Assembly (NCBI GenBank): GCA_964059195.1
Contig: CAXKWD010000005.1
Span: 155,029,265 to 155,093,264 of the forward strand
From: Ectobius pallidus
Taxonomy: Eukaryota; Arthropoda; Insecta; Blattodea; Ectobiidae
Direction: 5' to 3'
Length of the DNA stretch: 64,000 nt
A program made the translations under genes and the position numbers. Within the stretch, counting starts at the first letter, position 1. Each line of letters opens with the position of its first letter. Shown one piece after another: positions 25,001 through 37,000 of this stretch. The notes beneath the pieces were generated by a model, which saw only the letters and a program-made list of their open reading frames with translations, had not been told where the DNA came from and did not search any database.

Positions 25001-28000
25001 AATGCACCCAGAATTCCGAGAAGGCTAACCCCTTTGAAAATTTCGAAAAATGCACCCAGAATTCCGAGAAGGCTAACCCCTTTGAAAATTTCGAAAAATG
25101 CACCCAGAATTCCGAGAAGGCTAACCCCTTTGAAAATTTCGAAAAATGCACCCAGAATTCCGAGAAGGCTAACCCCTTTGAAAATTTCGAAAAATGCACC
25201 CAGAATTCCGAGAAGGCTAACCCCTTTGAAAATTTCGAAAAATGCACCCAGAATGCCGGGAAGGCTAACCCCTCTGAAAATTTCGAAAAATGCACCCAGA
25301 ATTCCGAGAAGGCTAACCCCTTTGAAAATTTCGAAAAATGCACCCAGAATTCCGAGAAGGCTAACCCCTTTGAAAATTTCGAAAAATGCACCCAGAATTC
25401 CGAGAAGGCTAACCCCTTTGAAAATTTCGAAAAATGCATCCAGAATTCCGAGAAGGCTAACCCCTTTGAAAATTTCGAAAAATGCACCCAGAATTCCGAG
25501 AAGGCTAACCCCTTTGAAAATTTCGAAAAATGCACCCAGAATTCCGAGAAGGCTAACCCCTTTGAAAATTTCGAAAAATGCACCCGAATTCCGAGAAGTC
25601 TAACCCCTTTGAAAATTTCGAAAAATGCACTCAGAATTCCGAGAAGGCTAACCCCTTTGAAAATTTCGAAAAATGCACCCAGAATTCCGAGAAGGCTAAC
25701 CCCTTTGAAAATTTCGAAAAATGCACCCAGAATTCCGAGAAGGCTAACCCCTTTGAAAATTTCGAAAAATGCACCCAGAATTCCGAGAAGGCTAACCCCT
25801 TTGAAAATTTCGAAAAATGCACCCAGAATTCCGAGAAGTCTAACCCCTTTGAAAATCTCGAAAAATGCACCCAGAATTCCGAGAAGGCTAACCCCTTTGA
25901 AAATTTCGAAAAATGCACCCAGAATTCCGAGAAGGCTAACCCCTTTGAAAATTTCGAAAAATGCACCCAGAATTCCGAGAAGGCTAACCCCTTTGAAAAT
26001 TTCGAAAAATGCACCCAGAATTCCGAGAAGGCTAACCCCTTTGAAAATCTCGAAAAATGCACCCAGAATTCCGGGAAGGCTAACCCCTTTGAAAATTTCG
26101 AAAAATGCACCCAGAATTCCGAGAAGGCTAACCCCTTTGAAAATTTCGAAAAATGCACCCAGAATTCCGAGAAGGCTAACCCCTTTGAAAATTTCGAAAA
26201 ATGCACCCAGAATTCCGAGAAGGCTAACCCCTTTGAAAATTTCGAAAAATGCACCCAGAATTCCGAGAAGGCTAACCCCTTTGAAAATTTCGAAAAATGC
26301 ACCCAGAATTCCGAGAAGGCTAACCCCTTTGAAAATTTCGAAAAATGCACCCAGAATTCCGAGAAGGCTAACCCCTTTGAAAATTTCGAAAAATGCACCC
26401 AGAATTCCGAGAAGGCTAACCCCTTTGAAAATCTCGAAAAATGCACCCAGAATTCCGAGAAGGCTAACCCCTTTGAAAATTTCGAAAAATGCACCCAGAA
26501 TTCCGAGAAGGCTAACCCCTTTGAAAATTTCGAAAAATGCACCCAGAATTCCGAGAAGGCTAACCCCTTTGAAAATTTCGAAAAATGCACCCAGAATTCC
26601 GAGAAGGCTAACCCCTTTGAAAATCTCGAAAAATGCACCCAGAATTCCGGGAAGGCTAACCCCTTTGAAAATCTCGAAAAATGCACCCAGAATTCCGGGA
26701 AGGCTAACCCCTCTGAAAATTTCGAAAAATGCACCCAGAATTCCGAGAAGGCTAACCCCTTTGAAAATCTCGAAAAATGCACCCAGAATTCCGGGAAGGC
26801 TAACCCCTCTGAAAATTTCGAAAAATGCACCCAGAATTCCGAGAAGGCTAACCCCTTTGAAAATTTCGAAAAATGCACCCATAATTCCGAGAAGGCTAAC
26901 CCCTTTGAAAATTTCGAAAAATGCACCCAGAATTCCGAGAAGGCTAACCCCTTTGAAAATTTCGAAAAATGCACCCAGAATTCCGAGAAGGCTAACCCCT
27001 TTGAAAATTTCGAAAAATGCACCCAGAATTCCGAGAAGGCTAACCCCTTTGAAAATTTCGAAAAATGCACCCAGAATTCCGAGAAGGCTAACCCCTTTGA
27101 AAATTTCGAAAAATGCACCCAGAATTCCGAGAAGGCTAACCCCTTTGAAAATTTCGAAAAATGCACCCAGAATGCCGGGAAGGCTAACCCCTCTGAAAAT
27201 TTCGAAAAATGCACCCAGAATTCCGAGAAGGCTAACCCCTTTGAAAATTTCGAAAAATGCACCCAGAATTCCGAGAAGGCTAACCCCTTTGAAAATTTCG
27301 AAAAATGCACCCAGAATTCCGAGAAGGCTAACCCCTTTGAAAATTTCGAAAAATGCATCCAGAATTCCGAGAAGGCTAACCCCTTTGAAAATTTCGAAAA
27401 ATGCACCCAGAATTCCGAGAAGGCTAACCCCTTTGAAAATTTCGAAAAATGCACCCAGAATTCCGAGATGGCTAACCCCTTTGAAAATTTCGAAAAATGA
27501 ACCCAGAATTCCGAAAAGGCTAACCCCTTTGAAAATTTCGAAAAATGCACCCAGAATTCCGAGAAGGCTAACCCCTTTGAAAATTTCGAAAAATGCACCC
27601 GAATTCCGAGAAGTCTAACCCCTTTGAAAATTTCGAAAAATGCACTCAGAATTCCGAGAAGGCTAACCCCTTTGAAAATTTCGAAAAATGCACCCAGAAT
27701 TCCGAGAAGGCTAACCCCTTTGAAAATTTCGAAAAATGCACCCAGAATTCCGAGAAGGCTAACCCCTTTGAAAATTTCGAAAAATGCACCCAGAATTCCG
27801 AGAAGGCTAACCCCTTTGAAAATTTCGAAAAATGCACCCAGAATTCCGAGAAGGCTAACCCCTTTGAAAATCTCGAAAAATGCACCCAGAATTCCGAGAA
27901 GGCTAACCCCTTTGAAAATTTCGAAAAATGCACCCAGAATTCCGAGAAGGCTAACCCCTTTGAAAATTTCGAAAAATGCACCCAGAATTCCGAGAAGGCT

Positions 28001-31000
28001 AACCCCTTTGAAAATTTCGAAAAATGCACCCAGAATTCCGAGAAGGCTAACCCCTTTGAAAATTTCGAAAAATGCACCCAGAATTCCGAGAAGGCTAACC
28101 CCTTTGAAAATCTCGAAAAATGCACCCAGAATTCCGAGAAGGCTAACCCCTTTGAAAATTTCGAAAAATGCACCCAGAATTCCGAGAAGGCTAACCCCTT
28201 TGAAAATTTCGAAAAATGCACCCAGAATTCCGAGAAGGCTAACCCCTTTGAAAATTTCGAAAAATGCACCCAGAATTCCGAGAAGGCTAACCCCTTTGAA
28301 AATCTCGAAAAATGCACCCAGAATTCCGGGAAGGCTAACCCCTCTGAAAATTTCGAAAAATGCACCCAGAATTCCGAGAAGGCTAACCCCTTTGAAAAAT
28401 GCACCCAGAATTCCGGGAAGGCTAACCCCTCTGAAAATTTCGAAAAATGCACCCAGAATTCCGAGAAGGCTAACCCCTTTGAAAATTTCGAAAAATGCAC
28501 CCAGAATTCCGAGAAGGCTAACCCCTTTGAAAATTTCGAAAAATGCACCCAGAATTCCGAGAAGGCTAACCCCTTTGAAAATTTCGAAAAATGCACCCAG
28601 AATTCCGAGAAGGCTAACCCCTTTGAAAATTTCGAAAAATGCACCCAGAATTCCGAGAAGGCTAACCCCTTTGAAAATTTCGAAAAATGCACCCAGAATT
28701 CCGAGAAGGCTAACCCCTTTGAAAATTTCGAAAAATGCACCCAGAATTCCGAGAAGGCTAACCCCTTTGAAAATCTCGAAAAATGCACCCAGAATTCCGA
28801 GAAGGCTAACCCCTTTGAAAATTTCGAAAAATGCACCCAGAATTCCGAGAAGGCTAACCCCTTTGAAAATCTCGAAAAATGCACCCAGAATTCCGGGAAG
28901 GCTAACCCCTTTGAAAATTTCGAAAAATGCACCCAGAATTCCGAGAAGGCTAACCCCTTTGAAAATCTCGAAAAATGCACCCAGAATTCCGGGAAGGCTA
29001 ACCCCTCTGAAAATTTCGAAAAATGCACCCAGAATTCCGAGAAGGCTAACCCCTTTGAAAATTTCGAAAAATGCACCCAGAATTCCGAGAAGGCTAACCC
29101 CTTTGAAAATTTCGAAAAATGCACCCAGAATTCCGAGAAGGCTAACCCCTTTGAAAATTTCGAAAAATGCACCCAGAATTCCGAGAAGGCTAACCCCTTT
29201 GAAAATTTCGAAAAATGCACCCAGAATTCCGAGAAGGCTAACCCCTTTAAAAAATTTCGAAAAATGCACCCAGAATTCCGAGAAGGCTAACCCCTTTGAA
29301 AATTTCGAAAAATGCACCCAGAATTCCGAGAAGGCTAACCCCTTTGAAAATTTCGAAAAATGCACCCAGAATTCCGAGATGATTAACCCCTTTGAAAATT
29401 TCGAAAAATGCACCCAGAATTCCGAAAAGGCTAACCCCTTTGAAAATTTCGAAAAATGCACCCAGAATTCCGAGAAGTCTAACCCCTTTGAAAATTTCGA
29501 AAAATGCACTCAGAATTCCGAGAAGGCTAACCCCTTTGAAAATTTCGAAAAATGCACCCAGAATTCCGAGAAGGCTAACCCCTTTGAAAATTTCGAAAAA
29601 TGCACCCAGAATTCCGAGAAGGCTAACCCCTTTGAAAATTTCGAAAAATGCACCCAGAATTCCGAGAAGGCTAACCCCTTTGAAAATTTCGAAAAATGCA
29701 CCCAGAATTCCGAGAAGGCTAACCCCTTTGAAAATCTCGAAAAATGCACCCAGAATTCCGAGAAGGCTAACCCCTTTGAAAATTTCGAAAAATGCACCCA
29801 GAATTCCGAGAAGGCTAACCCCTTTGAAAATTTCGAAAAATGCACCCAGAATTCCGAGAAGGCTAACCCCTTTGAAAATTTCGAAAAATGCACCCAGAAT
29901 TCCGAGAAGGCTAACCCCTTTGAAAATCTCGAAAAATGCACCCAGAATTCCGGGAAGGCTAACCCCTCTGAAAATTTCGAAAAATGCACCCAGAATTCCG
30001 AGAAGGCTAACCCCTTTGAAAATTTCGAAAAATGCACCCAGAATTCCGAGAAGGCTAACCCCTTTGAAAATTTCGAAAAATGCACCCAGAATTCCGAGAA
30101 GGCTAACCCCTTTGAAAATTTCGAAAAATGCACCCAGAATTCCGAGAAGGCTAACCCCTTTGAAAATTTCGAAAAATGCACCCAGAATTCCGAGAAGGCT
30201 AACCCCTTTGAAAATTTCGAAAAATGCACCCAGAATTCCGAGAAGGCTAACCCCTTTGAAAATTTCGAAAAATGCACCCAGAATTCCGAGAAGGCTAACC
30301 CCTTTGAAAATCTCGAAAAATGCACCCAGAATTCCGGGAAGGCTAACCCCTCTGAAAATTTCGAAAAATGCACCCAGAATTCCGAGAAGGCTAACCCCTT
30401 TGAAAATCTCGAAAAATGCACCCATAATTCCGGGAAGGCTAACCCCTCTGAAAATTTCGAAAAATGCACCCAGAATTCCGAGAAGGCTAACCCCTTTGAA
30501 AATTTCGAAAAATGCACCCATAATTCCGAGAAGGCTAACCCCTTTGAAAATTTCGAAAAATGCACCCAGAATTCCGAGAAGGCTAACCCCTTTGAAAATT
30601 TCGAAAAATGCACCCAGAATTCCGAGAAGGCTAACCCCTTTGAAAATTTCGAAAAATGCACCCAGAATTCCGAGAAGGCTAACCCCTTTGAAAATTTCGA
30701 AAAATGCACCCAGAATTCCGAGAAGGCTAACCCCTTTGAAAATTTCGAAAAATGCACCCAGAATTCCGAGAAGGCTAACCCCTTTGAAAATTTCGAAAAA
30801 TGCACCCAGAATTCCGGGAAGGCTAACCCCTCTGAAAATTTCGAAAAATGCACCCAGAATTCCGAGAAGGCTAACCCCTTTGAAAATTTCGAAAAATGCA
30901 CCCAGAATTCCGAGAAGGCTAACCCCTTTGAAAATTTCGAAAAATGCACCCAGAATTCCGAGAAGGCTAACCCCTTTGAAAATTTCGAAAAATGCATCCA

Positions 31001-34000
31001 GAATTCCGAGAAGGCTAACCCCTTTGAAAATTTCGAAAAATGCACCCAGAATTCCGAGAAGGCTAACCCCTTTGAAAATTTCGAAAAATGCACCCAGAAT
31101 TCCGAGATGGCTAACCCCTTTGAAAATTTCGAAAAATGAACCCAGAATTCCGAAAAGGCTAACCCCTTTGAAAATTTCGAAAAATGCACCCAGAATTCCG
31201 AGAAGGCTAACCCCTTTGAAAATTTCGAAAAATGCACCCGAATTCCGAGAAGTCTAACCCCTTTGAAAATTTCGAAAAATGCACTCAGAATTCCGAGAAG
31301 GCTAACCCCTTTGAAAATTTCGAAAAATGCACCCAGAATTCCGAGAAGGCTAACCCCTTTGAAAATTTCGAAAAATGCACCCAGAATTCCGAGAAGGCTA
31401 ACCCCTTTGAAAATTTCGAAAAATGCACCCAGAATTCCGAGAAGGCTAACCCCTTAGAAAATTTCGAAAAATGCACCCAGAATTCCGAGAAGGCTAACCC
31501 CTTTGAAAATCTCGAAAAATGCACCCAGAATTCCGAGAAGGCTAACCCCTTTGAAAATTTCGAAAAATGCACCCAGAATTCCGAGAAGGCTAACCCCTTT
31601 GAAAATTTCGAAAAATGCACCCAGAATTCCGAGAAGGCTAACCCCTTTGAAAATTTCGAAAAATGCACCCAGAATTCCGAGAAGGCTAACCCCTTTGAAA
31701 ATCTCGAAAAATGCACCCAGAATTCCGGGAAGGCTAACCCCTTTGAAAATTTCGAAAAATGCACCCAGAATTCCGAGAAGGCTAACCCCTTTGAAAATTT
31801 CGAAAAATGCACCCAGAATTCCGAGAAGGCTAACCCCTTTGAAAATTTCGAAAAATGCACCCAGAATTCCGAGAAGGCTAACCCCTTTGAAAATTTCGAA
31901 AAATGCACCCAGAATTCCGAGAAGGCTAACCCCTTTGAAAATTTCGAAAAATGCACCCAGAATTCCGAGAAGGCTAACCCCTTTGAAAATTTCGAAAAAT
32001 GCACCCAGAATTCCGAGAAGGCTAACCCCTTTGAAAATCTCGAAAAATGCACCCAGAATTCCGAGAAGGCTAACCCCTTTGAAAATTTCGAAAAATGCAC
32101 CCAGAATTCCGAGAAGGCTAACCCCTTTGAAAATTTCGAAAAATGCACCCAGAATTCCGAGAAGGCTAACCCCTTTGAAAATTTCGAAAAATGCACCCAG
32201 AATTCCGAGAAGGCTAACCCCTTTGAAAATCTCGAAAAATGCACCCAGAATTCCGGGAAGGCTAACCCCTCTGAAAATTTCGAAAAATGCACCCAGAATT
32301 CCGAGAAGGCTAACCCCTTTGAAAATTCGAAAAATGCACCCAGAATTCCGAGAAGGCTAACCCCTTTGAAAATTTCGAAAAATGCACCCAGAATTCCGAG
32401 AAGGCTAACCCCTTTGAAAATTTCGAAAAATGCACCCAGAATTCCGAGAAGGCTAACCCCTTTGAAAATTTCGAAAAATGCACAGAATTCCGAGAAGGCT
32501 AACCCCTTTAAAAAATTTCGAAAAATGCACCCAGAATTCCGAGAAGGCTAACCCCTTTCAAAATTTAGAAAAATGCACCCATAATTCCGAGAAGGCTAAC
32601 CCCTTTGAAAATTTAGAAAAATGCACCCAGAATTCCGAGAAGGCTAACCCCTTTGAAAATCTCGAAAAATGCACCCAGAATTCCGGGAAGGCTAACCCCT
32701 TTGAAAATTTCGAAAAATGCACCCAGAATTCCGAGAAGGCTAACCCCTTTGAAAATTTCGAAAAATGCACCCAGAATTCCGAGAAGGCTAACCCCTTTGA
32801 AAATTTCGAAAAATGCACCCAGAATTCCGAGAAGGCTAACCCCTTTGAAAATTTCGAAAAATGCACCCATAATTCCGAGAAGGCTAACCCCTTTGAAAAT
32901 TTCGAAAAATGCACCCAGAATTCCGAGAAGGCTAACCCCTTTGAAAATCTCGAAAAATGCACCCAGAATTCCGGGAAGGCTAACCCCTTTGAAAATTTCG
33001 AAAAATGCACCCAGAATTCCGAGAAGGCTAACCCCTTTGAAAATTTCGAAAAATGCACCCAGAATTCCGAGAAGGCTAACCCCTTTGAAAATTTCGAAAA
33101 ATGCACCCAGAATTCCGAGAAGGCTAACCCCTTTGAAAATTTCGAAAAATGCACTCAGAATTCCGAGAAGGCTAACCCCTTTGAAAATTTCGAAAAATGC
33201 ACCCAGAATTCCGAGAAGGCTAACCCCTTTGAAAATTTCGAAAAATGCACCCAGAATTCCGAGAAGGCTAACCCCTTTGAAAATTTCGAAAAATGCACTC
33301 AGAATTCCGAGATGGCTAACCCCTTTGAAAATTTCGAAAAATGCACCCAGAATTCCGAGAAGGCTAACCCCTTTGAAAATTTCGAAAAATGCATCCAGAA
33401 TTCCGAGAAGGCTAACCCCTTTGAAAATTTCGAAAAATGCACCCAGAATTCCGAGAAGGCTAACCCCTTTGAAAATTTCGAAAAATGCACCCAGAATTCC
33501 GAGATGGCTAACCCCTTTGAAAATTTCGAAAAATGAACCCAGAATTCCGAAAAGGCTAACCCCTTTGAAAATTTCGAAAAATGCACCCAGAATTCCGAGA
33601 AGGCTAACCCCTTTGAAAATTTCGAAAAATGCACCCGAATTCCGAGAAGTCTAACCCCTTTGAAAATTTCGAAAAATGCACTCAGAATTCCGAGAAGGCT
33701 AACCCCTTTGAAAATTTCGAAAAATGCACCCAGAATTCCGAGAAGGCTAACCCCTTTGAAAATTTCGAAAAATGCACCCAGAATTCCGAGAAGGCTAACC
33801 CCTTTGAAAATTTCGAAAAATGCACCCAGAATTCCGAGAAGGCTAACCCCTTAGAAAATTTCGAAAAATGCACCCAGAATTCCGAGAAGGCTAACCCCTT
33901 TGAAAATCTCGAAAAATGCACCCAGAATTCCGAGAAGGCTAACCCCTTTGAAAATTTCGAAAAATGCACCCAGAATTCCGAGAAGGCTAACCCCTTTGAA

Positions 34001-37000
34001 AATTTCGAAAAATGCACCCAGAATTCCGAGAAGGCTAACCCCTTTGAAAATTTCGAAAAATGCACCCAGAATTCCGAGAAGGCTAACCCCTTTGAAAATC
34101 TCGAAAAATGCACCCAGAATTCCGGGAAGGCTAACCCCTTTGAAAATTTCGAAAAATGCACCCAGAATTCCGAGAAGGCTAACCCCTTTGAAAATTTCGA
34201 AAAATGCACCCAGAATTCCGAGAAGGCTAACCCCTTTGAAAATTTCGAAAAATGCACCCAGAATTCCGAGAAGGCTAACCCCTTTGAAAATTTCGAAAAA
34301 TGCACCCAGAATTCCGAGAAGGCTAACCCCTTTGAAAATTTCGAAAAATGCACCCAGAATTCCGAGAAGGCTAACCCCTTTGAAAATTTCGAAAAATGCA
34401 CCCAGAATTCCGAGAAGGCTAACCCCTTTGAAAATCTCGAAAAATGCACCCAGAATTCCGAGAAGGCTAACCCCTTTGAAAATTTCGAAAAATGCACCCA
34501 GAATTCCGAGAAGGCTAACCCCTTTGAAAATTTCGAAAAATGCACCCAGAATTCCGAGAAGGCTAACCCCTTTGAAAATTTCGAAAAATGCACCCAGAAT
34601 TCCGAGAAGGCTAACCCCTTTGAAAATCTCGAAAAATGCACCCAGAATTCCGGGAAGGCTAACCCCTCTGAAAATTTCGAAAAATGCACCCAGAATTCCG
34701 AGAAGGCTAACCCCTTTGAAAATTCGAAAAATGCACCCAGAATTCCGAGAAGGCTAACCCCTTTGAAAATTTCGAAAAATGCACCCAGAATTCCGAGAAG
34801 GCTAACCCCTTTGAAAATTTCGAAAAATGCACCCAGAATTCCGAGAAGGCTAACCCCTTTGAAAATTTCGAAAAATGCACAGAATTCCGAGAAGGCTAAC
34901 CCCTTTAAAAAATTTCGAAAAATGCACCCAGAATTCCGAGAAGGCTAACCCCTTTCAAAATTTAGAAAAATGCACCCATAATTCCGAGAAGGCTAACCCC
35001 TTTGAAAATTTAGAAAAATGCACCCAGAATTCCGAGAAGGCTAACCCCTTTGAAAATCTCGAAAAATGCACCCAGAATTCCGGGAAGGCTAACCCCTTTG
35101 AAAATTTCGAAAAATGCACCCAGAATTCCGAGAAGGCTAACCCCTTTGAAAATTTCGAAAAATGCACCCAGAATTCCGAGAAGGCTAACCCCTTTGAAAA
35201 TTTCGAAAAATGCACCCAGAATTCCGAGAAGGCTAACCCCTTTGAAAATTTCGAAAAATGCACCCATAATTCCGAGAAGGCTAACCCCTTTGAAAATTTC
35301 GAAAAATGCACCCAGAATTCCGAGAAGGCTAACCCCTTTGAAAATCTCGAAAAATGCACCCAGAATTCCGGGAAGGCTAACCCCTTTGAAAATTTCGAAA
35401 AATGCACCCAGAATTCCGAGAAGGCTAACCCCTTTGAAAATTTCGAAAAATGCACTCAGAATTCCGAGATGGCTAACCCCTTTGAAAATTTCGAAAAATG
35501 CACCCAGAATTCCGAGAAGGCTAACCCCTTTGAAAATCTCGAAAAATGCACCCAGAATTCCGGGAAGGCTAACCCCTTTGAAAATTTCGAAAAATGCACC
35601 CAGAATTCCGAGAAGGCTAACCCCTTTGAAAATTTCGAAAAATGCACCCGAATTCCGAGAAGTCTAACCCCTTTGAAAATTTCGAAAAATGCACTCAGAA
35701 TTCCGAGAAGGCTAACCCCTTTGAAAATTTCGAAAAATGCACCCAGAATTCCGAGAAGGCTAACCCCTTTGAAAATTTCGAAAAATGCACCCATAATTCC
35801 GAGAAGGCTAACCCCTTTGAAAATTTCGAAAAATGCACCCAGAATTCCGAGAAGGCTAACCCCTTTGAAAATCTCGAAAAATGCACCCAGAATTCCGGGA
35901 AGGCTAACCCCTTTGAAAATTTCGAAAAATGCACCCAGAATTCCGAGAAGGCTAACCCCTTTGAAAATTTCGAAAAGTGCACCCAGAATTCCGAGAAGGC
36001 TAACCCCTTTGAAAATTTCGAAAAATGCACCCAGAATTCCGAGAAGGCTAACCCCTTTGAAAATTTCGAAAAATGCACTCAGAATTCCGAGAAGGCTAAC
36101 CCCTTTGAAAATTTCGAAAAATGCACCCAGAATTCCGAGAAGGCTAACCCCTTTGAAAATTTCGAAAAATGCACCCAGAATTCCGAGAAGGCGAACCCCT
36201 TTGAAAATTTCGAAAATTGAACCCAGAATTCCGAGATGGCTAACCCCTTTGAAAATTTCGAAAAATGCACCCAGAATTCCGAAAAGGCTAACCCCTTTGA
36301 AAATTTCGAAAAATGCACCCAGAATTCCGAGAAGGCTAACCCCTTTGAAAATTTCGAAAAATGCACCCGAATTCCGAGAAGTCTAACCCCTTTGAAAATT
36401 TCGAAAAATGCACTCAGAATTCCGAGAAGGCTAACCCCTTTGAAAATTTCGAAAAATGCACCCAGAATTCCGAGAAGGCTAACCCCTTTGAAAATTTCGA
36501 AAAATGCACCCAGAATTCCGAGAAGGCTAACCCCTTTGAAAATTTCGAAAAATGCACCCAGAATTCCGAGAAGGCTAACCCCTTTGAAAATTTCGAAAAA
36601 TGCACCCAGAATTCCGAGAAGGCTAACCCCTTTGAAAATTTCGAAAAATGCACCCAGAATTCCGAGAAGGCTAACCCCTTTGAAAATTTCGAAAAATGCA
36701 CCCAGAATTCCGAGAAGGCTAACCCCTTTGAAAATCTCGAAAAATGCACCCAGAATTCCGAGAAGGCTAACCCCTTTGAAAATTTCGAAAAATGCACCCA
36801 GAATTCCGAGAAGGCTAACCCCTTTGAAAATTTCGAAAAATGCACCCAGAATTCCGAGAAGGCTAACCCCTTTGAAAATCTCGAAAAATGCACCCAGAAT
36901 TCCGGGAAGGCTAACCCCTCTGAAAATTTCGAAAAATGCACCCAGAATTCCGAGAAGGCTAACCCCTTTGAAAATTTCGAAAAATGCACCCAGAATTCCG

